Shown here one piece after another: positions 1 to 7,867 of a stretch of 64,000 nucleotides of DNA. The notes under the pieces were generated by a model. That model ran no database searches, had not been told where the DNA came from, and saw only the letters and a list, made by a program, of their open reading frames with translations. The number at the start of each line of letters is the position of its first letter. The first letter of the stretch is position 1. The position numbers and the translations under genes are program-made. The stretch is from Microbacterium sp. SORGH_AS_0969. Its GTDB lineage: Bacteria; Actinomycetota; Actinomycetes; Actinomycetales; Microbacteriaceae. Location: assembly GCF_030818255.1 (NCBI RefSeq), contig NZ_JAUTAG010000001.1:1860001-1924000 (forward strand), given 5' to 3'.

Positions 1-834
1 CACCTCGATGGGCCAGCGGGCCGCGAACGGCACGAAGGCGGTCCAGTGCTCGCCACGCAGCACGACGCGCTCGCCGCCCTGCTCGAAGTCGAGGATGCGC
101 GCGAACAGGTCGTCCGAGGTGCGCGAGATCGTGTCGAGCAAGCGGTGCGTGCGCGGGGTCACGTAGGGGTAGGCGTAGATCTGCCCGTGCGGGTGGGGGA
201 GGGTGACCCCGATCTGCTCGCCGCGGTTCTCGAACGGGAAGACCTGACGGATGCCGGGCAGAGCCGAGAGCGCCGCGGTCCGGTCGGCCCACGCCTCGAT
301 GACGGTGCGGGCGCGGGTGCGCGAGAGCGAGCCGAACGACCCCTCGTGTGCGGGGCTGAAGCAGACGACCTCGCAGCGTCCAACCGAGGTGCGCGTGCGG
401 CCGAGGCCGAGGTGCTCGAGGTCGTCGTCACCCCGGGGCGGGTCGACGGCCGCGGGGGCGTCGCCGATCGCGGTGTCGAGGGCGGGGCCGAACGACGGCG
501 ACTTGTTCTCGAAGACCGCCACGTCGTACAGCGAGGGGATCTCAGACGGGTTGGTCGGCGTCTGCGGTGACAGCGGGTCGAGGTGCGCGGGGGGAAGGAA
601 CGCGCGGTTCTGGCGATTGGATGCCACGGTGATCCAGTCGCCGGTGAGCACGTCCTGGCGCATGGTCGCCGTGGTCGGCCGCGGGTCGAGGGTGCGGGCG
701 TCGACCGCGCGCTCGGCGCCGAGCGTCGTGTCGGGGTCGTCGAAGTAGATGAGCTCGCGTCCGTCGGCCAGGTGGGTGGGTCGCTTGACGACGCCGGCGC
801 CCAGGGGCTCCGCGCTGAGGCTTTCCGTGTTCAC
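1..834 (-). CDS. galT: Galactose-1-phosphate uridylyltransferase (3' part beyond window)
   Basis: Leloir-pathway enzyme that exchanges UMP between UDP-glucose and galactose-1-phosphate in the cytoplasm. The first 278 codons lie in the window and the reading frame runs off the left edge. The signature HPHGQ is at residues 214-218, with the nucleophilic His216, and is followed by IYAYPY. Upstream stretches such as DWITVASNRQNR and CFSPAHEGSFGSL are typical of the family. The start is the GTG at 834; the only ATG further upstream is followed at once by a stop. The start codon lies inside one of two LacI-type operators, so repression by the divergent LacI protein is likely. Function is certain; the start is fairly sure. 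Confidence 0.93.
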   Translation of the reverse strand, partial: MNTESLSAEPLGAGVVKRPTHLADGRELIYFDDPDTTLGAERAVDARTLDPRPTTATMRQDVLTGDWITVASNRQNRAFLPPAHLDPLSPQTPTNPSEIPSLYDVAVFENKSPSFGPALDTAIGDAPAAVDPPRGDDDLEHLGLGRTRTSVGRCEVVCFSPAHEGSFGSLSRTRARTVIEAWADRTAALSALPGIRQVFPFENRGEQIGVTLPHPHGQIYAYPYVTPRTHRLLDTISRTSDDLFARILDFEQGGERVVLRGEHWTAFVPFAARWPIEV

Positions 835-872
835 GATAACACGCTACATCTGGGGCGTGATATCGTCAACAC
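827..872. promoter_or_regulatory. Paired LacI-family operators between galT and lacI
   Basis: Two 16-bp dyads with the central CG typical of LacI-family sites: GTGTTCACGATAACAC at 827-842 and GTGATATCGTCAACAC at 857-872. Their centres are exactly 30 bp apart, about three helical turns, so dimers would sit on the same face. The first covers the galT start codon and the second lies just before the Shine-Dalgarno sequence of the divergent regulator. Similar half-sites recur at 11196-11244. Operator identity is inferred from dyad form and position. Confidence 0.7.
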
Positions 873-884
873 GGAGGGGGCGTG

Positions 885-1850
885 ATGCGCGTATCCATGG
901 CCGACGTGGCCGAGCGGGCCGGAGTCTCGGCGCAGACCGTGTCGCGCGTGGCCAACGGCAGCCCCCGTGTCGACCCCGCCACCCGGGTCCGCGTCGAGAA
1001 GGCCATGGCCGACCTCGGCTATCGCATGCACCGCGCGGCGCGGGCGCTGCGTACCGGGCAGACCTCCACGATCGGACTGGTCGTGTCGACCCTGGCCTCC
1101 GTCGGTAACTCGCGCATGCTGCAGGCGATCTCCGAGGCCGCCGCCGAGCGCGACTACGCCCTGGCCGTGGTGACGGTCGGGGAGCGCGGCATCCGCGAGG
1201 CGTTCGCCCGCTTGCGCTCGCAGGGCGTCGACGGCGCCGTCGTGCTGAACGAGGCGACCGAGCTCGCCCGCGACGCCGAGCCTCCCGCCGACCTGCACCT
1301 CGTGGTCGTCGATTCCCCGGCCGACGCGCGCTTCTCGATCGTGCAGACCGACCACGCCGCCGGCGCGCGGGCTGCGACCGCGCACCTGTTGGCCCTCGGC
1401 CATGACGCGGTGCACCACCTCGGTGGGCCGCGCGGCTCGTTCGCCGCGGCTGAGCGCGAGCGGGGATGGCGCGAGGCTCTCGCTGACGCCGGAATCAAGG
1501 CGCCCGAGCCGGTCCGCGGCGATTGGACCTCGGCATCCGGGTACGCCGCCGTCGCGGGTCTTACCGGTGCCACGGCGATCTTCGTCGCCAACGACCAGAT
1601 GGCCCTCGGTGCTCTGCGCGCTCTCGCCGACGAGGGCCGCCGTGTTCCCGAGGATGTCTCGGTGGTGGGTTTCGACGACATCGCGGATGCCGCGGAGTTC
1701 CGCCCGCCGCTGACCACCGTCCGCCAGGACTTCGACGCGCTGGGCCGCCGCGCCGTCGCCGCCCTGGTCGCGGCGATCGAGGGCGGCGATCCGGTCGCGG
1801 AGACGGTGCCGGCGTCACTGATGGTGCGCCAGAGTACCGCTGCGCGTTGA
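885..1850 (+). CDS. LacI-family transcriptional regulator (galT-linked)
   Basis: A 321-residue sugar-responsive repressor. The N-terminal LacI helix-turn-helix (MADVAERAGVSAQTVSRVANG) is followed by the LGYR hinge region and a periplasmic-binding-protein-like sensor domain from about residue 60. ATG 885 is chosen because GGAGGGGG at 873-880 lies just upstream; an in-frame GTG at 882 immediately precedes it. The gene is divergent from galT with two dyads between them, so it probably represses galT and itself in response to a galactose-type sugar; the ligand is an inference. It is clearly related to the LacI protein at 11259-12305, including the segment NDQMALG. Confidence 0.92.
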   Translation: MRVSMADVAERAGVSAQTVSRVANGSPRVDPATRVRVEKAMADLGYRMHRAARALRTGQTSTIGLVVSTLASVGNSRMLQAISEAAAERDYALAVVTVGERGIREAFARLRSQGVDGAVVLNEATELARDAEPPADLHLVVVDSPADARFSIVQTDHAAGARAATAHLLALGHDAVHHLGGPRGSFAAAERERGWREALADAGIKAPEPVRGDWTSASGYAAVAGLTGATAIFVANDQMALGALRALADEGRRVPEDVSVVGFDDIADAAEFRPPLTTVRQDFDALGRRAVAALVAAIEGGDPVAETVPASLMVRQSTAAR

Positions 1851-1896
1851 GGTGTCGCTCTTCGTGTGACCCTCAGCTGAGCGGTGGTGCACCGAA

Positions 1897-1913
1897 TGTA
1901 CAGGTGGTACACT
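1897..1913 (+). promoter_or_regulatory. vapBC promoter with overlapping operator
   Basis: The inverted repeat TGTAC-aggtg-GTACA (1897-1911) overlaps a -10-like TACACT (1908-1913). The box ends 6 nt before the vapB ATG, so the transcript would be leaderless. An operator on the -10 fits the conditional autorepression usual for VapBC pairs. No good -35 box is visible. Confidence 0.5.
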
Positions 1914-1919
1914 CGGGCC

Positions 1920-2183
1920 ATGCCGACCACCCGTCCCCGCACCCAGGTGACGCACACCGTCGAGATCGAAGAGGCGCTGCAGATCGCGCGCTCCCGCTGG
2001 CCCGATGAGTCGCCGAGCGCGCTGATCACGCATCTCGTGGTCGCGGGTGGGCACGCCCTCCGCGGCGAGGAGTCCCGACGATCCGCAGCGCAACGTCGCC
2101 GCATCGACCTCGTCGTCGACCAGTTCGCGGGTGTCTTCCCCGAGGGCTACCTCCGGGAACTCCGCGAGGACTGGCCCGAGTGA
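1920..2183 (+). CDS. vapB: VapB-type antitoxin
   Basis: An 87-residue protein encoded directly before a PIN-domain toxin and overlapping it by 4 nt (GTGA). The first third (THTVEIEEALQIARSRWP) looks like a short ribbon-helix-helix or helical DNA-binding part. The C-terminal charged segment, ending in REDWPE, would be the toxin-binding tail. The identity as antitoxin comes mainly from position and size. The start is the ATG at 1920; an in-frame ATG 36 nt upstream would lie above the palindromic promoter and is rejected. Autoregulation through the 1897-1911 dyad is likely. Confidence 0.8.
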   Translation: MPTTRPRTQVTHTVEIEEALQIARSRWPDESPSALITHLVVAGGHALRGEESRRSAAQRRRIDLVVDQFAGVFPEGYLRELREDWPE

Positions 2184-2560
2184 TTGTTCTCGACGCCGGC
2201 GTCATCATCGCTCTGTTCACGCCCGGCGACGCCCATCACGAGCGCGCGAAGAAGCTGCTGGCCGACGACCCGGGTCCGTTCCTGATGCACCCGCTCACCG
2301 TTGCCGAGACGCTGGTCGGAGCGGCGCGCGTCGGCCGAGAGGCCGAGATGTGGCGAGCCCTGCGCGCTCTGGGCGTCGAGGCCCTCGCCATGGGCCCCGA
2401 CGAGCCGGTGCTGGTGGCAGCTTTGCGCGCCCGCCACGCGCTGAAGATGCCCGACACCTGCGTTCTTGCCGCAGCCACGCACCTCGACGCTCCGCTTGCG
2501 ACGTTCGACGAGCGGCTCGGCGCGGTTGCCGCGCAGTTGTCTCTTCGCCATCCCGCGTGA
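2180..2560 (+). CDS. vapC: VapC-type PIN-domain ribonuclease toxin
   Basis: A 126-residue PIN-domain protein. The acidic metal-binding residues expected in VapC are visible: Asp5 (MIVLDAG), Glu43 (TVAETLVG), Asp92 (MPDTCVLAAA) and Asp110 (LATFDERL). VapC toxins are Mg-dependent endoribonucleases that cleave tRNA or rRNA; the target here cannot be read from sequence. It starts with GTG at 2180, translationally coupled to vapB. A long hairpin (2559-2617) begins at its stop codon. Confidence 0.88.
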   Translation: MIVLDAGVIIALFTPGDAHHERAKKLLADDPGPFLMHPLTVAETLVGAARVGREAEMWRALRALGVEALAMGPDEPVLVAALRARHALKMPDTCVLAAATHLDAPLATFDERLGAVAAQLSLRHPA

Positions 2561-2617
2561 ACGGCATCCACGCGCAGAAACACGATCCCCTCGCGTTTCT
2601 GCGCGTCGATCGCGTTC
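2559..2617. terminator. Long two-block hairpin after vapC
   Basis: Inner arms ACGCGCAGAAAC (2570-2581) and GTTTCTGCGCGT (2595-2606) are a perfect 12-bp stem around a 13-nt loop. Outer arms GAACG (2559-2563) and CGTTC (2613-2617) continue the stem across a 6x6 internal loop. There is no U tract. The site lies between vapC (+) and the 3' end of the convergent kinase, so it may act as a bidirectional terminator. Confidence 0.6.
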
Positions 2618-2696
2618 ATACACGGGTCAGAGCCGCGGCGTCGATCGCCCGCAACGTCGGCTGGGAGATCCGTGTCCGTGAGGCCGTGCGCCCGCC

Positions 2697-4325
2697 CTAC
2701 CCGGCGGGCAGGTCCAACGTCACCGTCGTGCGTCCGCCGGGGACGCTGTCGAGGCCCACGGTGCCTCCGTGCGCGACGGCGATCGCGCGGACCGTCGTGA
2801 GCCCGAGTCCGAAGCCCTGGATCTCGCTCGACTGCGCGAGCGCCCCGCGGTAGAAGCGGTCGAAGGCTCGCCGCTGCTCGGTCCGCCCGAGCCCCGGCCC
2901 GTCGTTGGTCACCGTCAGCAGCGCGCGGCCGTCGCGAACGCCGTACGAGACGGTGATCGCGGCGGACGGGATGCCGAACTTCACGGCGTTCGTGAGCAGC
3001 TCGACGATCGCGACGATGACCTGTCCGGGGTCGACGCGAGCGGACGTCGGCCCGGTGGCGGCCCTCTCGATGACGAATGCGCGGGCCTCGGCGAACGCGT
3101 CGACCTCCGCGACCGCCGTGGCGACGATCTCGCCGAGGTCGGCGCGCTCGATTCGCAAGGTCTTCTCGCTCTCGCTCGCGGCGAGGAGATCGCGCACCCG
3201 GTGTGAAAGATCCGCGGTGCGGCGGGTGACCACCTCGACGTAGCGCCGCAGGCGGGTGTTCTCCTGGTCGACCTCGTCGTCGATGAGGTCGAGGAACCCG
3301 GTGATGCTCGTCAGCGGGGTACGCAGCTCGTGCGACACGGTCCGCAGGAACTGCTCGCGCACCTCGATCGCCTCGGCGAGCGCAGTCACGTCGTAGATCA
3401 CGACGACGGTCCCCAACACGTGGCCGTCGGCGCGACGGACGCGGCTCGAGGACGCGAGCACGGCGACCGGGGCGTCCGCCGGTCCCCACCACTCGAACTC
3501 GTCGTTGACCGCCTCGCCGGCGAATGCTCGGGGGATGACCTGTTCGCCGAGAGGGATGGGGGTCGTCCGGTCGGCGTCGAAGACAGCGTCTCCGGCCATC
3601 GGCGGCTCATCGAGTCGGAACCCGCCGAGCTCGGCGAAGCGGTGCGCCTGGGCGTTGGCGACATCCAGTCGCCCGTCGGCGTCGTAGAACACCACTCCTG
3701 CCGTCACGGTGTCGACGATCCCGAGCGCGACGGCTTCGGCATCCCGGGCTTCGCGCAGAGCCTCGGCCTGAGCACGAGAGGCCTGCGCCAATTGCCGGGT
3801 TCGTCGCCGCAGGTGACGCGCGGCGACGAACACGATGACCGCGACGCCCACGACGAGTGTCGGCATGATCACGACGTTCGCCCACTCGACGGGAGACGCG
3901 GGCCAGGCTCCGACGTAGATGAAGCGAAAGGAGGTGATGAATCCCGTCCCGAACACCCCGGCGAGGATGCCGTACCAGGGGAAGCCATAGGCGAGCCACA
4001 GCACGGGAAAGATCGCGAGCACGGAAACGGAGGGGAACGTGGGGAGCAGTTCGGCGCGCACCAGGGCGACGGCGAGCAGGTCGAGCGCGGCGATCAGCAT
4101 CATCCAGGCTCGGGGGAGGCGCTCCCACGGCACGGCGAGCGACAGGACGGTTGCGAGGACGCTGAGGGTGAACCCGAGGATGACGACGCCCACGGTGAGG
4201 GTCGAGGGCTGGGCGAGACCGGCGATGCCGACGAGGAAGACCATCGCGAGCATGAACGGGAGTTGCGCCCGGGCGAAGACGCTCACGCGACCGCGGGGGT
4301 TGGCTTCCATCTCGAACAACGGCAT
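2697..4325 (-). CDS. Membrane sensor histidine kinase with PAS domain
   Basis: A 542-residue orphan histidine kinase. About five hydrophobic segments span residues 22-168, followed by a short linker helix and a PAS domain (about 198-318). The HisKA phosphoacceptor is TVSHELRTPLTS with His332. The C-terminal HATPase shows an N box (VELLTNAVKFG) and a G box (VTNDGPGLGR). The start at 4325 is supported by GGAGGAGG about 9 nt upstream; longer in-frame extensions have no ribosome site. No response regulator adjoins it, so its partner is encoded elsewhere. The signal sensed is unknown. Confidence 0.9.
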   Translation of the reverse strand: MPLFEMEANPRGRVSVFARAQLPFMLAMVFLVGIAGLAQPSTLTVGVVILGFTLSVLATVLSLAVPWERLPRAWMMLIAALDLLAVALVRAELLPTFPSVSVLAIFPVLWLAYGFPWYGILAGVFGTGFITSFRFIYVGAWPASPVEWANVVIMPTLVVGVAVIVFVAARHLRRRTRQLAQASRAQAEALREARDAEAVALGIVDTVTAGVVFYDADGRLDVANAQAHRFAELGGFRLDEPPMAGDAVFDADRTTPIPLGEQVIPRAFAGEAVNDEFEWWGPADAPVAVLASSSRVRRADGHVLGTVVVIYDVTALAEAIEVREQFLRTVSHELRTPLTSITGFLDLIDDEVDQENTRLRRYVEVVTRRTADLSHRVRDLLAASESEKTLRIERADLGEIVATAVAEVDAFAEARAFVIERAATGPTSARVDPGQVIVAIVELLTNAVKFGIPSAAITVSYGVRDGRALLTVTNDGPGLGRTEQRRAFDRFYRGALAQSSEIQGFGLGLTTVRAIAVAHGGTVGLDSVPGGRTTVTLDLPAG

Positions 4326-4472
4326 CGTCGCTGTCCTCCTCCCCTCACTCGCGCCTTTCGACCGTACTTCACCCTTGCGTTCGGCGGACGGGTTTGCGCT
4401 GTTCGAACAGGGGGTGCCGCGAGCGCCGGGGATCCCCGAGAGCCCCGCCCAGGGCATCCTCGCCCCGCCCGC

Positions 4473-4536
4473 GCGTGAGTTGCCGCGAAGTGTCGCCGGG
4501 GCGGGCGTCGAAGCGACAGATTCGGGCAACTCACGC
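4473..4536. terminator. Nested hairpin downstream of the GH35 gene
   Basis: Outer arms GCGTGAGTTGCC (4473-4484) and GGCAACTCACGC (4525-4536) are perfectly complementary. Inside are CGAA/TTCG and TGTCGC/GCGACA (4491-4496 with 4513-4518) around a 16-nt loop. It begins 9 nt after the GH35 stop on the minus strand and lacks a T tract. It is probably the end-of-operon structure for the sugar locus. Confidence 0.6.
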
Positions 4537-4544
4537 CAGAGGGC

Positions 4545-6263
4545 TCACTCCTCGAGCTGACCCAGCGACGGCGCCGCGATGAAGCGGGCGACCGGCTCGA
4601 CCGCGTGTTCGAGCTCGAGCACCACGATCTCGTTCGCGCCGGCGCGGGTGGCGGGGCCGGGGACGTACAGGGTGCTCTGCGGCACGTTGTTCCAGTACCG
4701 GCCCAGGAAGAAGCCGTTCACGAACGCGAAGCCCTTGCCCCAGCCGGTGGTGTCGAGGAACAGGTCGGCGGGCGCATTCAGGTCGAACGCGCCGCGCAGC
4801 AGTGCTCGACCGACGGTGCCCTCGCCGGTGCCGACGGCGGATGCCACATCGATCGGCGTCGCGGTCCAGCCGGTCAGCGGCGAACCGTTCAGGGTCACCC
4901 CGCCGATGAGCCCCTTGGCCTCGCCCAGTCGGTCGGCGTAGTTGACGCGGCCCTGGTCCTCGACGAGGACCGTGAGCCGCGCGCCGGCGGGGAGGGCGAG
5001 AGCCCGCTCGTGCAGCGTCCGCGACAGGCGTCCGACGAACACCCCGTCCACATGCACCCACGCGAGGTCGCGCACCTCGCCGAACACGAGGGCGGCAGCA
5101 CCCGAGAACGACGGCAGGTCGACGTCGTACCGCACCAGCGGGCCGAGGTGCCCGAGGGCCTCGAACGTCGCGGGGTCGTCCGAGACGGAACCCGTGGATG
5201 CCGGCATCCAGTCGCCCTCGCCCGACAGTGCGACCTCGAAGACCGGCGCCTGTGGACGCGCGGGCGGCACGTCCGAGGGCACCGGCGCGTACTTCGCGAT
5301 GACCTCGCGGAACGCGTGGAACTTCGCCGTCGGGTGGCCCGACTCGTCGATCGGGGCGTCGTAGTCGTACGAGGTGACGATCGGGTCGAAGCGGCCCTTG
5401 TCGTTCGCGCCGTTGGTCGTGCCGAAGTTCGTGCCGCCGTGCACCATGTAGATGTTCACCGAGGCGCCGGCCGCGAGCAGCACGTCCAGATCGTGGGCGG
5501 ATGCCGCGGGGTCGGTGGTGTGGTGGATGCTGCCCCACCAGTCGAACCACCCGTCCCAGAACTCGCTGCACATCAGCGGCCCGGTGGGCTGGTGCTCGCG
5601 GAGGGTCGCGAGGCGCTCCTCCGACCGCGAGCCGAACGAGCCCGTGAGATGCAGCTCGGGGAGGCTGCCGTTCTCGAGCATCCACGGCATCGGCTGATCG
5701 ACGGTGGTCAGCGGCACGGTGATCCCGGCGTCGCGGGTGACCCGGACGAGCTCGCGGAGGTAGTCCTTGTCGGAGCCGTACGCGCCGTACTCGTTCTCGA
5801 TCTGCACGAGCACGACGTTGCCGCCGCGATCGATCTGCCGCGGCGCGACGATCTCGTACACGCGCTCGAGGTATTCCGTGACGGCGGCGAGGTACTGCGG
5901 CTCCGAGCGGCGCAGCCCGATCCCCGGCGTCGAGGTCAGCCACACCGGGAGGCCGCCGTTGTGCCACTCGGCGCAGATGTACGGCCCGGGCCGGACGATC
6001 GCGTGCAGTCCCTCAGCGGCGATCAGGTCGAGGAAGCGTCCGAGGTCGTTCCACCCGGTGGCATCCCATTCGCCCTTCACCGGCTCGTGGACGTTCCACG
6101 CGACGTAGGTCTCGATGGTGTTGAGTCCCATGGCCTTGGCCGTACGGATGCGGTCGGCCCAGTGCTCGGGGTGGATGCGGAAGTAGTGCAGCGTGCCCGA
6201 GATGACCTGGTGCGGTCGCCCGTCGAGCAGGAAGTCGGTTTCGCCGATGGTGAAGGTGGTCAC
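4545..6263 (-). CDS. Glycoside hydrolase family 35 beta-galactosidase
   Basis: A 572-residue TIM-barrel enzyme that removes terminal beta-galactose residues. Family 35 marks are clear: SGTLHYFRIHP near the N terminus, RPGPYICAEW (about 91-100), QIENEYG with acid/base Glu158, and CSEFWDGWFDWWG with nucleophile Glu234. The C-terminal half holds the beta-sandwich domains. No signal peptide is seen, so it acts in the cytoplasm on imported oligosaccharides. It is the last gene of the operon permease-permease-binding protein-GH51-GH35, 14 nt after the arabinofuranosidase. The pairing suggests arabinogalactan or a similar plant polymer as substrate. Confidence 0.93.
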   Translation of the reverse strand: MTTFTIGETDFLLDGRPHQVISGTLHYFRIHPEHWADRIRTAKAMGLNTIETYVAWNVHEPVKGEWDATGWNDLGRFLDLIAAEGLHAIVRPGPYICAEWHNGGLPVWLTSTPGIGLRRSEPQYLAAVTEYLERVYEIVAPRQIDRGGNVVLVQIENEYGAYGSDKDYLRELVRVTRDAGITVPLTTVDQPMPWMLENGSLPELHLTGSFGSRSEERLATLREHQPTGPLMCSEFWDGWFDWWGSIHHTTDPAASAHDLDVLLAAGASVNIYMVHGGTNFGTTNGANDKGRFDPIVTSYDYDAPIDESGHPTAKFHAFREVIAKYAPVPSDVPPARPQAPVFEVALSGEGDWMPASTGSVSDDPATFEALGHLGPLVRYDVDLPSFSGAAALVFGEVRDLAWVHVDGVFVGRLSRTLHERALALPAGARLTVLVEDQGRVNYADRLGEAKGLIGGVTLNGSPLTGWTATPIDVASAVGTGEGTVGRALLRGAFDLNAPADLFLDTTGWGKGFAFVNGFFLGRYWNNVPQSTLYVPGPATRAGANEIVVLELEHAVEPVARFIAAPSLGQLEE

Positions 6264-6277
6264 GATGTCTTTCGGTA

Positions 6278-7795
6278 TCAGAGGGCCAGCCGCACGCGGA
6301 TGCGCGCCCAGGCGAGCGGGGGCAGGGTGAAGCGCAGGATGCGGTCGACCACCTCGACCGCGAGGGCTGTGGGGGCCACGGGCTCGGCGTCGGCGGAGTT
6401 GGTCGTGTTCCGGTCGCCGCCTTCGGGGACGGTGATCACGACAGCGTCGGCGGACGCCACGGCACCGAGATCCAGCTCCACCTCGGTCGCCGCGTCGAGC
6501 GAACGGTGGGCGAGGAAGACGTGGGCGACGTCCCCGTCGACGGTGGCGATCGCGTCGACCGCCTCGACCTCGCCGTGGCGGGCCGTGACGATCCGGGCAC
6601 CGTCGACCGAGACGGGCGCGACCCGGCCGGTCGCAGCCTCGGCCGTGAGGCGGAAGGGGTGGAACGTCGTCTGGCGCCAGGCCGCTCCGCCGCCGGGCTC
6701 GGTGCGGATCGGGGCGATCACGTTGACGAGCTGCGCGAGGTTCGCCATCGACACGCGGTCGGAGCGGCGCAGGAGCGTGATGAGCAGGGAGCCGACGACG
6801 ACGGCGTCAGTGACGGTGTAGTCGTCCTCGATGAGCCGCGGGGCGATTGGCCAGTCGCCCGTGAAGACGCGGGGCTTGTCGACCTCGTTCCACCGGGTCT
6901 GGTTCCAGACGTTCCACTCGTCGACGCTGATGCCGATCGGGTGCCCGTCGGGGGTCGTGGCGCCGACCTCGTCGATGATGTCGGCGACCTCGACGATGTA
7001 CCGGTCGAGGGCGGCGCCGCTGGCGAGGAAGCTCGCAGGGTCGTCGGGGTCTTCCTCGTAGTAGGCGTGGACCGAGATGTGGTCGACGAGACCCGCGGTG
7101 TGGCGCAGCACCGTGCGCTCCCACTCGCCGAACGTCGGCATCTCGTGGTTCGAGCTGCCCGCGGCGACGAGCTCGACGGTCGGGTCGATGAAGCGCATCA
7201 TGCGCGCGGTCTCGGCGGCGAGCCGCCCGTACTCATCGGCGGTCTTGTGGCCGATCTGCCAGGGACCGTCCATCTCGTTGCCCAGGCACCAGAGACGGAT
7301 GCCGAACGGCTCGTCGCGGCCGTTCGCGCGCCGGCGCTCGCTCAGCGCCGTGCCCGAAGGATGGTTCGTGTATTCGAGGAGGTCGGCCGCCTCGGCGACC
7401 CCGCGCGTGCCCAGGTTCACCGCCTCCATGACCTCGAGGCCGGCGGCATCCGCCCATTCGGCGAACTCGTGCAGACCCACCTGGTTGGTCTCGGTGCTGT
7501 GCCATGCGGCATCCAGGCGCACCGGACGCTCGTCGCGCGGACCGACCCCGTCCTCCCAGCGGTACCCCGAGACGAAGTTGCCGCCGGGGTAGCGCACGAC
7601 GGTGGCACCGAGCTCGCGCACCAGCTCGAGAACGTCGGTGCGGAAGCCCGCGACATTCGCCGTCTCGTGACCGGGCGAATGGATGCCGTCGTACACGCAG
7701 CGGCCCATGTGCTCGACGAACGTGCCGAACAGGCGGCGGGGGACCTCGGCTCCGACCGCGGTGCGGTCGACGACGATGCGGGTGGGGGAGGTCAT
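6278..7795 (-). CDS. abfA: Intracellular alpha-L-arabinofuranosidase, GH51
   Basis: A 505-residue GH51 enzyme that releases L-arabinofuranose from arabinan, arabinoxylan or arabinogalactan side chains. Typical motifs are LFGTFVEHMGRCVYDGI near the N terminus, RYPGGNFVSGYRWEDGVGP (about 68-86), CLGNEMDGPWQ with acid/base Glu174, and SVDEWNVWNQ with nucleophile Glu293. There is no signal peptide, which is usual for this cytoplasmic family. It follows the substrate-binding protein after a 72-nt gap holding a strong hairpin, and precedes GH35. Its co-transcription with an ABC importer indicates uptake of arabino-oligosaccharides before hydrolysis. Confidence 0.94.
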   Translation of the reverse strand: MTSPTRIVVDRTAVGAEVPRRLFGTFVEHMGRCVYDGIHSPGHETANVAGFRTDVLELVRELGATVVRYPGGNFVSGYRWEDGVGPRDERPVRLDAAWHSTETNQVGLHEFAEWADAAGLEVMEAVNLGTRGVAEAADLLEYTNHPSGTALSERRRANGRDEPFGIRLWCLGNEMDGPWQIGHKTADEYGRLAAETARMMRFIDPTVELVAAGSSNHEMPTFGEWERTVLRHTAGLVDHISVHAYYEEDPDDPASFLASGAALDRYIVEVADIIDEVGATTPDGHPIGISVDEWNVWNQTRWNEVDKPRVFTGDWPIAPRLIEDDYTVTDAVVVGSLLITLLRRSDRVSMANLAQLVNVIAPIRTEPGGGAAWRQTTFHPFRLTAEAATGRVAPVSVDGARIVTARHGEVEAVDAIATVDGDVAHVFLAHRSLDAATEVELDLGAVASADAVVITVPEGGDRNTTNSADAEPVAPTALAVEVVDRILRFTLPPLAWARIRVRLAL

Positions 7796-7822
7796 TCGGG
7801 TTTCTCCTGGTGGGAAGAGGCA

Positions 7823-7857
7823 GGGGCGGGCCGCATACGACAGATGCGACCCGCCCC
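7823..7857. terminator. Intercistronic hairpin between binding protein and abfA
   Basis: GGGGCGGG (7823-7830) pairs with CCCGCCCC (7850-7857), and CGCAT with ATGCG inside, leaving a 7-nt loop. It follows the binding-protein stop on the minus strand. Such hairpins often stabilise the binding-protein mRNA or partly terminate transcription, giving more binding protein than downstream enzymes. Confidence 0.6.
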
Positions 7858-7867
7858 CGCGAAGGTG

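Noticed and set aside
2697..4325. The kinase at 2697-4325 paired with the regulator at 17007
   Set aside because: The regulator already overlaps its own NarL-type kinase, and the 2697 kinase is of the HisKA class that usually partners OmpR-type regulators.
4605..6821. Long + strand frame opposite the GH35 gene
   Set aside because: Its Arg/Val/Gly/Glu-rich composition is typical of the antisense of GC-rich genes, while the minus strand shows GH35 catalytic motifs.
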